Positions 26,377-36,055 of a stretch of 64,000 nt of DNA are shown here, piece by piece. This DNA is from Cytophaga sp. FL35 (lineage in GTDB: Bacteria > Bacteroidota > Bacteroidia > Flavobacteriales > Flavobacteriaceae): NCBI RefSeq assembly GCF_014349235.1, contig NZ_JACSOH010000003.1, forward strand, positions 1 to 64,000, read 5' to 3'. The translations under genes and the position numbers were made by a program. How positions within the stretch are numbered: position 1 is the stretch's first letter; every line of letters starts with the position of its first letter. The notes below the pieces were generated by a model, which was not told the DNA's origin, made no database searches, and saw only the letters and a list, made by a program, of their open reading frames with translations.

Positions 26377-29352
26377 TTAGAACTGCACTGAAATATGCAT
26401 CATATATCTTTTTGAAGACGGAAAAGGTGTAACCTCAACCCCCGTTGACAAGCCATTACCTCCAAAATTAGAAACTTCGGGGTCATAGCTATTGTAATCA
26501 AAAATATTAATGATATTATTACCCGAAAAACCAACCTTCACATCTGATATTACATCGCCAAACCAGTCTGTCAAGTGCTTTGAAGGCACCTTGTAATACA
26601 ACCCTATTTCCCTTAATCTTAGGTACGAGGCATCTTCTACGAATGGAGTGGCATTACCTGCAAAAATTCCATTATTCACGCGGTAAACACCATTGGGAAT
26701 GGTACCTCCCGGGTCTAAACTGATTTCGTCATAATCGGCACTTGTACCTCCAAAATCCGAAAGTAATTTGGTCAGATTTACATTGTCGCCACCTTTTTTC
26801 CAATGCCATAAAAAAGAAAGTGAAAAATTCTTATAATTAATATTGTTAAAAAGAGAAGTTTGAAAATCAGGCTCGGCATCACCTAATTGAACCAAGTCAC
26901 CATCAACATTGGTTCCCACAATTTGGGTAACACTTTTACCCTCCTCTATTCTAAATGTACCTAAACCTGTTCCAAATCCTCCGGTATTGTATGCTGGTAT
27001 ATCCATACGAACCATTTCAGAAGTGTTTTTCCACCAGTTCAAAGTTGCATCCCAGCTAAAGTTTTCTTTATTTACTATGGATGCGTTCAAGGCTATCTCT
27101 ACACCGGTATTTTCCAATTCACCTGCATTCTCCCACTTAGTAGAAAAACCGGTAGAAGGTTCAGTGTTAGCAAGTAATAGTAGGTCATCAACCCTTTTTT
27201 GGTACCAAGTTAATTCTAGCCCTAACCGTTCATCCAAAATCCCCATATCAAACCCGATTTCCAGTTCTTTCTGTCTTTCTGGAGATATCTCCGGGTTTCC
27301 TTGGGTTAAGGGTACTACAATACCTACATTGCCATCTACCAAAGTACTTTGATACACCGTGTACAAAGATCCAAAGGCTGCAAAAGTTCCAGCTTCACCG
27401 TAAGCGGCTCTAAGCTTTAAACGATTCATGAAACTGCCATCCCCCCAAAAACCGAAATTGTTTAAGTTGGCAGCAATTGATGCCTTTGGATAATAGAAAA
27501 ACTTATTGATATCACCATTGTTAGTTGATTTATCACCTCTAAGACCAAGAGTACCAATTAGTTTATCTTGGTAGTTAACGGTCTCCTGTACAAAAAAGCC
27601 CATGTCCTCTTGTTCCAACCTATTTTGATTTACATTTTGATTTGCACCTTGATCCACATTGGTCTCGGAAGCGATAAGGTCAGATGCTACCACACTTACG
27701 GTGTTTCTACTAAAATGTTCATTTGTGGCACCTACTTGGGTATTGAAAGACAAATCATTGTCCGTAAAGTAATTATGAACCAAGAAAGCAGAATAGTTGG
27801 CATTCTTATTATTAGTATTTGTAATTGCCGACACTCCGTTCACACCACCTTGATCAGGTCTTTGAAACTGAAGTTCTTTAGGAAAAATGACCTTGGCCTC
27901 CATATTATAGGAATCCACCCCCGCTCGAGTTACCAATTTTAAATTGGAATTCTGCTTTGAATATAGGTTTACGTCCAAAGACCCTCCTAAGATAAAACGA
28001 TTGACCCTTTCACTGTTAGTCATCAAATCTCTAGTTTGTAAAGGGTTTGAAGAGTTGTTAGGGTGATCAGGGTAATTGCCGTTGGCATCGGGCAAAAGAT
28101 AATCCCAAGGTCGTGTGCTTGTTAAAGCCACACCAATGGTAGTTCCACTATTATCATTGTTAAAGAACCCTCTATCAGCTACGGAACTTATATAATTGGA
28201 ATTAAGTGACAGTTTAATATTAGTATTAAAATTGTGCTCAACATTTAATCTGAATGAAGTCTTCTTATATCCGGTGTTCTTAACAATTCCATCTTCATCA
28301 TTATTGGTTATACCGGCAAAAAAAGTAGTTTTATCATTACCTCCCGAAGCACTTAAGTTAGTATTACTAATCAATCCTTCTTCTCCAAATATCTCTTCTT
28401 CATAATCTCGTAATCTTCCAGAAGAAAGTGCAGCGGCATATAGCGCCCCTTCGCCAAATTCACTTTCCGCCAAAGCCTCAGACCAATTTCTTTGTCCTTG
28501 CAACCTAATTACTTGATTGAAACCAAAACCTTGTGTTAAGTTTACCTTGGTCTTACCGGCCTGTCCCTTCTTAGTAGTGATGATAACAACTCCTGCTGCA
28601 CCGCGAGAACCATATATTGCAGCGGCCGAAGCTCCTTTGAGAATTTCAATATTAGCAATATCATCCGGGTTAATATCCGCAATACGGTTAGTAGCATTAT
28701 CTTGAGAGGATGGATTCCCCCCTCCTGAGGCTTGTGAAACCGCATTCAAACCTCCTGATGAAATACTACTGTTATCCACATACACCCCATCTACAATATA
28801 AAGAGGTTGTGAGTTTCCATTAATGGAGGTGACCCCCCTAAATTTTATGGACATACCGCCGCCGGGCGCGCCCGAATTGGCATTAACCACAGCTCCAGTA
28901 AATTTCCCTGCCAGGGCACCATCCAAAGTCTTTGGAGGAGTCACCCCTGCAAGTTCAGCAGCAGACACAGTGGCAACCGCATTGGCCAAGTTTCTCCTTT
29001 TCACCGAAGAGGCAAGACCAGAGACCACCACTTCGTCCAAGCCCATAACAGATTCTTCTAAAATTACGTCTAAGGTGGAAGCGCTACTTACTTGTATCTC
29101 CCTGGTTGAATAACCTAAAGAGGAAAATACCAAGGTGGAGGGAAAACCGTCAATGGAAATCTCATATATTCCATCAAAATCCGATGTAGTACCATTCGTA
29201 GTCCCTTTAACGACAATATTGGCTCCCGGAACGGGAAGACCATTATTGTCCGTGATGGTACCCTGTACCATTCCTTGCGAAATGGCCACAACGGGAATTA
29301 AGAGAAACACCAAAATTAGTGCACCTCTGAACATTGTTTTTTTCATTTTCAT
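26377..29352 (-). CDS. SusC/RagA family TonB-linked outer-membrane transporter
   Basis: A 991-residue outer-membrane transporter. It has a signal peptide (LILVFLLIPVVAISQG), a carboxypeptidase-like regulatory domain (GTITDNNGLPVPGANIVVKG, TSDFDGIYEISI), the junction motif LDEVVVSGLASSVKRRNLAN, a plug (PLYIVDGVYVDNS, NIEILKGASAAAIYGSRGA) and a barrel ending in YMMHISVQF. The plug contains a Gly/Ser/Asn-rich insertion (ISSGGLNAVSQASGGGNPSS). It is translated before the shorter SusD downstream. With the 183-base divergent region to aspS it has its own promoter region, where I found no exact consensus on this strand. The substrate is unknown. Confidence 0.94.
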   Translation of the reverse strand: MKMKKTMFRGALILVFLLIPVVAISQGMVQGTITDNNGLPVPGANIVVKGTTNGTTSDFDGIYEISIDGFPSTLVFSSLGYSTREIQVSSASTLDVILEESVMGLDEVVVSGLASSVKRRNLANAVATVSAAELAGVTPPKTLDGALAGKFTGAVVNANSGAPGGGMSIKFRGVTSINGNSQPLYIVDGVYVDNSSISSGGLNAVSQASGGGNPSSQDNATNRIADINPDDIANIEILKGASAAAIYGSRGAAGVVIITTKKGQAGKTKVNLTQGFGFNQVIRLQGQRNWSEALAESEFGEGALYAAALSSGRLRDYEEEIFGEEGLISNTNLSASGGNDKTTFFAGITNNDEDGIVKNTGYKKTSFRLNVEHNFNTNIKLSLNSNYISSVADRGFFNNDNSGTTIGVALTSTRPWDYLLPDANGNYPDHPNNSSNPLQTRDLMTNSERVNRFILGGSLDVNLYSKQNSNLKLVTRAGVDSYNMEAKVIFPKELQFQRPDQGGVNGVSAITNTNNKNANYSAFLVHNYFTDNDLSFNTQVGATNEHFSRNTVSVVASDLIASETNVDQGANQNVNQNRLEQEDMGFFVQETVNYQDKLIGTLGLRGDKSTNNGDINKFFYYPKASIAANLNNFGFWGDGSFMNRLKLRAAYGEAGTFAAFGSLYTVYQSTLVDGNVGIVVPLTQGNPEISPERQKELEIGFDMGILDERLGLELTWYQKRVDDLLLLANTEPSTGFSTKWENAGELENTGVEIALNASIVNKENFSWDATLNWWKNTSEMVRMDIPAYNTGGFGTGLGTFRIEEGKSVTQIVGTNVDGDLVQLGDAEPDFQTSLFNNINYKNFSLSFLWHWKKGGDNVNLTKLLSDFGGTSADYDEISLDPGGTIPNGVYRVNNGIFAGNATPFVEDASYLRLREIGLYYKVPSKHLTDWFGDVISDVKVGFSGNNIINIFDYNSYDPEVSNFGGNGLSTGVEVTPFPSSKRYMMHISVQF

Positions 29353-29483
29353 AAGATGTTGAATTAGCTATTTGTAAGACAAGTTACACAAGAATTGACA
29401 CAAAATTGAAATTTTTGTTAAATAATAATTGTTTTTACAGCAAATAATTAGATAAACTGATAAATATGAATGAATTCAAATAG

Positions 29484-29515
29484 TTAGATGAAACCATCAT
29501 ATCTTCTTACATTTG
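29484..29515 (+). promoter_or_regulatory. Promoter of aspS
   Basis: TACATTTG at 29508-29515 matches the TAnnTTTG box exactly; TTAG at 29484-29487, 20 bases upstream, is a one-mismatch TTTG box. The predicted start near 29521 gives a leader of about 15 bases before the aspS ATG. Confidence 0.6.
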
Positions 29516-29536
29516 TTCTTTTAATTTATAGACCTA

Positions 29537-31285
29537 ATGTACAGAAGCCATACCTGCGGAGAACTTCGCGAATCTCATATTAATTCAAAAGTTACCCTTT
29601 CTGGATGGGTACAAAAAACACGTGATAAAGGATTTGTAGTCTGGGTAGATTTGAGGGACCGCTACGGTATTACCCAATTGGTTTTTGATGAGGATCGTAC
29701 TGCTTCCCATCTTTTGGAGAAGGCTAGACACTTAGGTCGTGAATTTGTAGTTCAAGTTCAAGGGGAAGTAATTGAACGTGCTTCAAAAAACCCAAATATC
29801 CCTACTGGGACTATTGAAGTTTTGGTAGAGGAACTTACCGTACTTAATACTTCTAAAACTCCTCCATTCACCATTGAAAATGAAACGGACGGTGGTGAAG
29901 ATTTACGCATGAAATATCGCTACTTGGATATTAGACGCAATCCGGTCAAGAACAATCTTATTTTCCGTAGTCAAGTGACTATGGAGGTTCGGAAATATCT
30001 AGCGGAAAAGGGTTTTATAGAAGTTGAAACCCCTTACCTTATAAAATCTACACCGGAAGGCGCAAGAGACTTTGTAGTTCCTAGCCGTATGAACGAAGGT
30101 CAGTTCTACGCACTACCGCAATCACCGCAAACCTTTAAACAGTTATTAATGGTGGCGGGCATGGACAAATATTTTCAAATAGTAAAATGTTTTAGGGATG
30201 AAGATTTAAGGGCAGACAGGCAACCTGAGTTTACTCAAATCGATTGTGAAATGGCCTTTGTAGAACAGGAAGACATACTTAACGCCTTTGAAGGCCTTAC
30301 CCGGCACCTACTAAAAGAAATCAACGGGGTGGATATCTCCGCATTTCCAAGAATCACCTATGACGATGCCATGCGTATTTATGGCAATGACAAACCGGAC
30401 ATTCGTTTTGGGATGGAATTTGCGGAACTCAATGATATAGCCCAACACAAGGATTTTGGAGTTTTTAATTCATCGGAACTGGTTGTTGGGATTGCCGTTC
30501 CCGGAGCCGCAAGTTATACGAGAAAAGAATTGGACGCCTTGGTCAATTGGGTAAAAAGACCGCAAGTTGGTGCCAAAGGAATGGTATATGTTAAGTGTAA
30601 CGAAGATGGAAGTTACAAGTCTACCGTAGATAAATTCTACGATCAGGAGGACCTTAAAAAATGGGCCGAAGCAACGGGAGCCCAACCTGGAGACCTTATA
30701 TGCGTGCTATCTGGCGATAAAAATAAAACCCGCTCACAATTAAGCGCCCTTAGAATGGAAATGGCAGAGCGATTAGGGTTAAGAAAGCCAGATGAATTTG
30801 CACCTCTTTGGGTAGTAGACTTTCCTTTGTTGGAATTGGATGAGGAAACAGGAAACTATCACGCCATGCACCACCCTTTTACCTCTCCCAAACCAGGCCA
30901 GCTTGAGATGTTGGAAAGCGACCCAGGAGCGGTACGTGCCAATGCTTATGATTTAGTTCTTAACGGAAATGAGATTGGGGGCGGATCCATTCGTATACAC
31001 GACAAGAACGTTCAAGAAACCATGTTCAAGCATTTAGGGTTTACCCCAGAGGAAGCGAAAGCCCAATTTGGCTTTCTAATGGATGCTTTCCAATATGGTG
31101 CTCCACCCCATGGAGGGATCGCATTTGGTCTGGACAGATTGGTTTCTATTTTGGGCGGGCAAGAGACAATTAGGGATTTTATTGCATTCCCAAAGAACAA
31201 TAGTGGTCGTGATGTGATGATAGATGCTCCCGCACCTATTGACCAGGAACAGTTGAATGAGCTTCATTTAAAACTTAATGTTTAG
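29537..31285 (+). CDS. aspS: Aspartate--tRNA ligase
   Basis: Charges tRNA-Asp with aspartate. The 582 residues follow bacterial AspRS: an N-terminal OB-fold anticodon-binding domain ([20 protein letters not shown], then [20 protein letters not shown]), class II motif 2 ([25 protein letters not shown] region at about 215-235), the bacterial GAD insertion domain (about 290-420) and class II motif 3 ([16 protein letters not shown] near 525). The ATG at 29537 is well supported by the conserved N-terminus [11 protein letters not shown] and by the promoter just upstream. It is transcribed away from the orphan SusC gene and in the same direction as the CLC channel gene, 57 bases on. Confidence 0.97.
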   Translation: MYRSHTCGELRESHINSKVTLSGWVQKTRDKGFVVWVDLRDRYGITQLVFDEDRTASHLLEKARHLGREFVVQVQGEVIERASKNPNIPTGTIEVLVEELTVLNTSKTPPFTIENETDGGEDLRMKYRYLDIRRNPVKNNLIFRSQVTMEVRKYLAEKGFIEVETPYLIKSTPEGARDFVVPSRMNEGQFYALPQSPQTFKQLLMVAGMDKYFQIVKCFRDEDLRADRQPEFTQIDCEMAFVEQEDILNAFEGLTRHLLKEINGVDISAFPRITYDDAMRIYGNDKPDIRFGMEFAELNDIAQHKDFGVFNSSELVVGIAVPGAASYTRKELDALVNWVKRPQVGAKGMVYVKCNEDGSYKSTVDKFYDQEDLKKWAEATGAQPGDLICVLSGDKNKTRSQLSALRMEMAERLGLRKPDEFAPLWVVDFPLLELDEETGNYHAMHHPFTSPKPGQLEMLESDPGAVRANAYDLVLNGNEIGGGSIRIHDKNVQETMFKHLGFTPEEAKAQFGFLMDAFQYGAPPHGGIAFGLDRLVSILGGQETIRDFIAFPKNNSGRDVMIDAPAPIDQEQLNELHLKLNV

Positions 31286-31342
31286 GTAAAAAGATTCTCA
31301 GCAGGGAATTTTCATACCTTTAATTAAGGTAACAATAATGGA

Positions 31343-33127
31343 ATGCCCAGCCGAATAAAACAATTAGCTACCAAGTTTCTAAAATGGAGATATAAGCACA
31401 TCTCCAATAAGACATTCACACACATCATGAGTGTTTTGGTAGGCCTTTTGGCCGGCTTGGCTTCCGTGACCCTAAAGAACATTGTATATTTTATTGAAGC
31501 TTCCTTGGAAAAGGGAGTTCTGATTTCCAATAATGGAATATACTTCATATTACCAATTATAGGCTTAACCTTGGTATTTCTATATGTGAAATTTATCCAT
31601 AAAGAAAAGCTGGGGCATGCGGTAAGTTCCATCCTTTTTTCCCTTTCCAAAAAAAAGGGGGTAATTGAACCTAAACACATATATACACAATTAATCGCCG
31701 CCCCTCTAACCATTGGATTTGGAGGTTCTACCGGTCTATTGGGGCCCGCGGTTGCATCGGGGGCAGCTATTAGCTCCAATTTGGGAAAGTTCTTCCATAT
31801 TAATTCAAAGACTAGATCACTTTTGATTGCTTGTGCATCTGCAGGAGCCATCGCGTCTATTTTTCAATCCCCCATTGCAGCGATTGTTTTTGCCATTGAA
31901 GTCTTTAGCTTGGATTTTACCATGCTTTCCGCTTTACCCCTACTTTTGGCTTCTATTTCTGGAGTTCTAACCTCGTACTTTTTTTTAGGCAATGAAGTGC
32001 TTTTTAAATTTACCATTACTCAAAATTTTGAAGTAAAGGACACGCTCTTCTATATCATTTTAGGTGTGGGAACAGCTTTCGCATCCATTTATTTCACCCG
32101 AATGTATTTTGGTATTTTAAAACTTTTTGAACCTCTAAAAAGTCCCAAATACAAACTATTGGTGGGCGGACTTGCCATTGGAACTATGCTGTACTTCATC
32201 CCCCCGTTGTACGGGGAAGGATTTGGTTTTATCAATAACCTATTAGATGGCAACCATACCGAGGCCCTGGGCAAAACCCCTTTTGACTCCTATATTTCCA
32301 ATATTTGGGTAGTGATAGCTCTCTTATTCGGCATTACCATTTTTAAGGCTGTAGCCATGACCACCACCTTGGCGGCAGGTGGTGCAGGAGGAATTTTTAT
32401 CCCAACAATGGTTATGGGAAGTGCGTTGGGCAACGTAATGGCCAAAGTCATTAATAATAGCGGATTGGGTTTTGCGGTATCGGAAAGTAATTTTACCTTA
32501 ATTGGCATGGCTGGTTTAATAGCAGGGGTTTTACATGCCCCATTGACCGCTATTTTTCTCATTGCCGAAATTACCGGTGGCTATGAATTATTTGTTCCGC
32601 TCATGATTACAGCATCCATTTCTTATCTTATCACAAGAAATGCCATTGATTACACCATTTACACAAGGGAACTTGCAAAAAGTGGAGCTCTTCTTACACA
32701 CAATAAGGATCAATCTGTATTGACCTTAATGCAATTGGAAGACGTATTGGAAACCAACTTTAAAATAGTCTATCCAGAAATGACTTTGGGAGAAATGCTT
32801 CATGAATCGGTAGCCAAATCAGCCAGAAATATTTTTCCTGTCGTTAACAAAGAGCACGCCCTTGTAGGCATTGTTCTATTGGACGATATACGTGAATTCA
32901 TGTTCGATACGGGACTTTACAACAGCACCAAAGTTGAAACCTTTATGCATAACGCTCCGGAACACATTTTCTACGAAAAAGATAGCATGAAGAGTGTAAT
33001 GCAAAAATTTCAAAATAGCGGCGCATGGAATTTACCGGTCATCAAAAATGGTAAATATGCAGGCTTTGTATCCAAATCAAAGCTTTTGACGGCCTACAGA
33101 AGAGAGCTGATTAATTTTACACGATAA
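31343..33127 (+). CDS. CLC family chloride channel with C-terminal CBS domains
   Basis: A 594-residue CLC anion channel/transporter. The membrane part (about 25-440) has the CLC helical pattern, with GFGGSTGLLGPAVASG at 125-140 in the place of the GREGP filter motif, AAGGAGGIFIPTMVMGSALG for the second filter segment, and TAIFLIAEITGGYELFVPLM near the end. The cytoplasmic tail (about 460-594) shows two CBS-like repeats (VYPEMTLGEMLHESVAKSAR and MQKFQNSGAWNLPVIKNGKY). The gating glutamate position of GREGP is Leu133 and the proton-glutamate position is Val (FAIEVF), so it is more likely a passive channel than a proton-coupled exchanger. Physiological role unknown. Confidence 0.9.
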   Translation: MPSRIKQLATKFLKWRYKHISNKTFTHIMSVLVGLLAGLASVTLKNIVYFIEASLEKGVLISNNGIYFILPIIGLTLVFLYVKFIHKEKLGHAVSSILFSLSKKKGVIEPKHIYTQLIAAPLTIGFGGSTGLLGPAVASGAAISSNLGKFFHINSKTRSLLIACASAGAIASIFQSPIAAIVFAIEVFSLDFTMLSALPLLLASISGVLTSYFFLGNEVLFKFTITQNFEVKDTLFYIILGVGTAFASIYFTRMYFGILKLFEPLKSPKYKLLVGGLAIGTMLYFIPPLYGEGFGFINNLLDGNHTEALGKTPFDSYISNIWVVIALLFGITIFKAVAMTTTLAAGGAGGIFIPTMVMGSALGNVMAKVINNSGLGFAVSESNFTLIGMAGLIAGVLHAPLTAIFLIAEITGGYELFVPLMITASISYLITRNAIDYTIYTRELAKSGALLTHNKDQSVLTLMQLEDVLETNFKIVYPEMTLGEMLHESVAKSARNIFPVVNKEHALVGIVLLDDIREFMFDTGLYNSTKVETFMHNAPEHIFYEKDSMKSVMQKFQNSGAWNLPVIKNGKYAGFVSKSKLLTAYRRELINFTR

Positions 33128-33144
33128 CTCCCAATACAGTATAT

Positions 33145-33396
33145 ATGAAAAATATAATCCTTTTTGTACTCCTTGCTTCTTTCGCATCAATTCTTTACGG
33201 CTTTCACATCCAAGAAGAGGAAGTTCTCTTAGGCAGTAAATGTATTGGATTTGGAACCGTAGGTATTTTTCTAGTGGCAATGCCGCTTTTTTTAATCAAA
33301 TACAGTAGAGGTAAAAAAATGAAAGATTATATGCTATCCGAAGAAAATATTAGAAAAATGCGGGAAGAAACAAGTGAAAACCCTGAAAATCAATAA
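33145..33396 (+). CDS. Small two-helix membrane protein
   Basis: An 83-residue protein with two hydrophobic segments (IILFVLLASFASILYGFHI at 3-21 and GFGTVGIFLVAMPLFLIKY at about 33-51) and a charged cytoplasmic-type tail rich in Lys and Glu (YMLSEENIRKMREETSENPE). It starts 17 bases after the CLC gene in the same direction and is probably co-transcribed with it. I do not recognise the family by function; similar short proteins are common in flavobacteria. Confidence 0.72.
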   Translation: MKNIILFVLLASFASILYGFHIQEEEVLLGSKCIGFGTVGIFLVAMPLFLIKYSRGKKMKDYMLSEENIRKMREETSENPENQ

Positions 33397-33492
33397 AATT
33401 CATTTATATTTCTCTTTGAATTTAAATACAGTCTGTCCAAAAAATTCATACTTTTAGACTAACAAACAATTTATCAACTAATTATTATTGGC

Positions 33493-33687
33493 ATGACTGG
33501 TACAGTAAAATTTTTTAATGAATCCAAAGGATACGGCTTCATTACCAACGATGACACGGGCAAAGACATTTTTGTTCACGCTACAGCGTTAAAAGGTACA
33601 GCGCTTAACGAAGGGGACAAAGTAGAATATGTAGAAGAAGAAGGCAGAAAAGGAATGGTAGCCGCTCAAATACAAGTAGTAGGATAA
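33493..33687 (+). CDS. Cold-shock domain protein (CspA family)
   Basis: A 64-residue single cold-shock domain that binds single-stranded RNA or DNA and would melt RNA secondary structure. RNP1 (KGYGFI) and RNP2 (DIFVH) are both present, and the start TGTVKFFNESKGYGFI is typical. The leader is about 95 bases of AT-rich sequence, in keeping with the long 5' leaders of cold-shock genes, though I could not point to a defined thermosensor. A terminator follows at 33715. Confidence 0.95.
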   Translation: MTGTVKFFNESKGYGFITNDDTGKDIFVHATALKGTALNEGDKVEYVEEEGRKGMVAAQIQVVG

Positions 33688-33714
33688 TCATCAACTTAAC
33701 GTGCTTACAAAATG

Positions 33715-33740
33715 AACCCTTGCAAATGCAGGGGTTTTTT
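33715..33740 (+). terminator. Terminator after the cold-shock gene
   Basis: AACCCTTGCA / TGCAGGGGTT stem (one G-T pair), then a run of T. It sits 28 bases after the cspA-like stop and close to the end of the converging tadA gene. Confidence 0.75.
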
Positions 33741-33747
33741 ATATCGA

Positions 33748-34197
33748 TTAATTAAAGTTGCGTTTAGCAATAAAAAATCTTTTAATGATTTCACTACAAT
33801 CATCTTTTAAAACACCACTGACAATCTTTGTTTTTGGGTGCAATTGTGTTCCCATGGCCTTAAATCCCCTTTGAGGATCTGAAGCCCCATATACCACCTT
33901 ACTTATTTGACTCCAAAATAGTGCCCCACCACACATTTGGCAAGGTTCTAGAGTTACATACAACGTACAATCATGTAAATATTTACCGCCTAAAAAATTG
34001 GCAGCTGCGGTTATGGCCTGCATTTCGGCATGTGCCGTAACATCGTGTAATTTTTCCGTAAGATTATGCGCTCTTGCGATGATCCTATTTTGCACCACAA
34101 TTACAGCCCCTACAGGTACCTCGCCCATTTCGTAGGCAATTTCGGCCTCTTGAAGGGCCTTTTTCATAAAATAAGTATCATCAAAAGGTTGAAGCAT
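33748..34197 (-). CDS. tadA: tRNA-specific adenosine deaminase
   Basis: Converts A34 to inosine in the wobble position of tRNA-Arg(ACG). The 149 residues show the zinc-binding cytidine-deaminase fold: HAEMQ (His56, catalytic Glu58) and PCQMC (Cys86, Cys89), with the TadA-type VPVGAVIV strand before and the FWSQISKVVYGASDPQRG segment after. The N-terminal FDDTYFMKKALQEAE aligns with the usual TadA start (YWMRHAL in Escherichia coli), so the ATG at 34197 is preferred over Met11. A promoter-like TACATTTA box on this strand ends only 4 bases before the ATG, implying a leaderless message. Confidence 0.95.
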   Translation of the reverse strand: MLQPFDDTYFMKKALQEAEIAYEMGEVPVGAVIVVQNRIIARAHNLTEKLHDVTAHAEMQAITAAANFLGGKYLHDCTLYVTLEPCQMCGGALFWSQISKVVYGASDPQRGFKAMGTQLHPKTKIVSGVLKDDCSEIIKRFFIAKRNFN

Positions 34198-34201
34198 GGT
34201 C

Positions 34202-34261
34202 TAAATGTACAATTTTTGACATTTGTTTAAGGAAACTAAAAACTGTTTTAATGTACATTTA
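34202..34261. promoter_or_regulatory. Divergent tadA-dxs promoter region with 10-bp inverted repeat
   Basis: TAAATGTACA at 34202-34211 and TGTACATTTA at 34252-34261 are perfect inverted copies 40 bases apart. Each contains TACATTTA, a one-mismatch version of the TAnnTTTG box, placed 4 bases before the tadA start and 9 bases before the dxs start. No good TTTG box is visible at the right distance on either strand. It could be paired minus-7 boxes or a palindromic protein-binding site. Confidence 0.5.
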
Positions 34262-34270
34262 CGCCCGTAA

Positions 34271-36055
34271 ATGGGCCAATTAAGTAAAATTCAATACCCT
34301 AAAGATCTTCGCGAACTTTCAATAGGAGATTTACCTCTTCTTGCCAAAGAGCTTCGTGAGTTTATAATTGATATAATTTCCACAAAAGAAGGTCATTTAG
34401 GCGCCAGCCTAGGTGTGGTAGAATTGACCATAGCCCTACACTATGTTTTCAACACTCCTTATGATAAGATTATTTGGGACGTTGGGCACCAAGCCTATGG
34501 ACATAAAATACTGACCGGTAGAAAAGATACATTTCACACCAATAGACAACTTGGTGGCATAAGTGGCTTTCCTAAAATGGAGGAGAGTGAATATGATGTA
34601 TTTGGTACGGGTCATAGCTCTACATCTATTTCAGCAATTTTAGGAATGGCTTTGGCCTCCAGTCTTAAGGGTACAACGAACCAACACCATATTGCAATTA
34701 TTGGTGATGCCTCCATTGCCAGTGGAATGGCATTTGAAGGGTTAAATCATGCCGGTGTGACCGACGCCAATGTACTGATAATCCTAAACGACAATGCTAT
34801 TGGTATAGACCCTAGCGTTGGGGCTCTTAAAAAATACCTCACCAATGTAAAAAAGGGAACGGCCAAAGAAGAGAACATTTTTGAATGTCTAAATTTTGAT
34901 TACTCCGGTCCCATAGACGGTCACAATTTAAAAGCGCTGGTTGAAGAATTGCAGCGTCTTAAAGGTATTAAAGGGCCAAAATTACTCCACGTGATTACCA
35001 CCAAGGGGAAGGGGTTACAAAAAGCGGAAGAAGACCAAGTAACGTACCATGCCCCAGGTAAATTTGATAGAATAACAGGGGAACGCCAAAAAGGAGAGAA
35101 CACCAATATTCCTCCAAAATACCAAGATGTTTTTGGTCATTCCATTGTTGAATTGGCCCAAACCAACCAAAACATTATTGGCATAACTCCGGCAATGCCC
35201 ACGGGAAGTTCCCTTAAAATAATGATGGAGCAAATTCCTGACAGGGCCATAGATGTAGGAATTGCAGAACAACACGCCGTAACTTTGGCAGCAGGTATGG
35301 CTGCTGAGGGTTTACAAGTTTTTTGTAACGTCTATTCCACGTTTTTACAACGTGCCTATGATCAGATAATCCATGACGTGGCAATTCAAAAACTACCGGT
35401 TATTTTTTGTTTGGATAGGGCCGGATTGGTAGGGGAAGACGGACCAACGCATCATGGCATTTTTGATATCGCCTATTTGCGCTGTGTGCCCAACCTTATT
35501 ATTTTTGCGCCCATGAACGAGATGGAGCTGCGAAATATAATGTACACTGCACAATTAGGTCTTGACCGTCCTATTGCCATACGCTATCCTAGAGGAAGGG
35601 GTGTTACCCTAAATTGGAAAACCCCGTTCCAAAAAATAACAATCGGTACAGCCAAGAGAATAAAAAAAGGAACGAAACTTTCAGTCCTTTCTATAGGTCA
35701 TATAGGAAATGCAGCTGCCGTTGCTATAGAACAATGTATCGCTCCTGAAAAGGTAGCGCATTACAACATGCGTTTTGTAAAACCTTTGGACATAAAAACG
35801 CTCGATTACATTTTTTCCTCCTTTGATACCATTATTACCCTTGAGGACGGTTGCAAACTTGGAGGTTTTGGATCGGCAATTTTAGAGTATGCCAATGAAG
35901 TAGGCTTTTCGCACAAAATTCACATTATGGGAGTTGAAGACAGGTTTATGGGCCACGGCACCATTGAAGAACTCCATCAGCTTTCAAAGATTGACACCAA
36001 CACTATAACAATCCAACTAAATAATCTCCTCCATGCGCCACAACCACCATCTTAG
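34271..36055 (+). CDS. dxs: 1-deoxy-D-xylulose-5-phosphate synthase
   Basis: Thiamine-diphosphate enzyme that condenses pyruvate and glyceraldehyde 3-phosphate, the first step of the MEP isoprenoid pathway. The 594 residues include HLGASLGVVELTIALHYVF and WDVGHQAYGHKILTGR, the ThDP/metal motif GDASIASGMAFEGLNHAG with the partner NDNAIGIDPSVG, the transketolase pyrimidine domain (DVGIAEQHAVTLAAGMAAEG, DRAGLVGEDGPTHHG) and the C-terminal domain (YNMRFVKPLDIKTLDY). The usual GDG of the ThDP motif reads GDA here, an uncommon variant. It is somewhat shorter than the roughly 620-640 residues of enterobacterial Dxs. The end overlaps the DUF3078 gene by 23 bases. Confidence 0.95.
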   Translation: MGQLSKIQYPKDLRELSIGDLPLLAKELREFIIDIISTKEGHLGASLGVVELTIALHYVFNTPYDKIIWDVGHQAYGHKILTGRKDTFHTNRQLGGISGFPKMEESEYDVFGTGHSSTSISAILGMALASSLKGTTNQHHIAIIGDASIASGMAFEGLNHAGVTDANVLIILNDNAIGIDPSVGALKKYLTNVKKGTAKEENIFECLNFDYSGPIDGHNLKALVEELQRLKGIKGPKLLHVITTKGKGLQKAEEDQVTYHAPGKFDRITGERQKGENTNIPPKYQDVFGHSIVELAQTNQNIIGITPAMPTGSSLKIMMEQIPDRAIDVGIAEQHAVTLAAGMAAEGLQVFCNVYSTFLQRAYDQIIHDVAIQKLPVIFCLDRAGLVGEDGPTHHGIFDIAYLRCVPNLIIFAPMNEMELRNIMYTAQLGLDRPIAIRYPRGRGVTLNWKTPFQKITIGTAKRIKKGTKLSVLSIGHIGNAAAVAIEQCIAPEKVAHYNMRFVKPLDIKTLDYIFSSFDTIITLEDGCKLGGFGSAILEYANEVGFSHKIHIMGVEDRFMGHGTIEELHQLSKIDTNTITIQLNNLLHAPQPPS

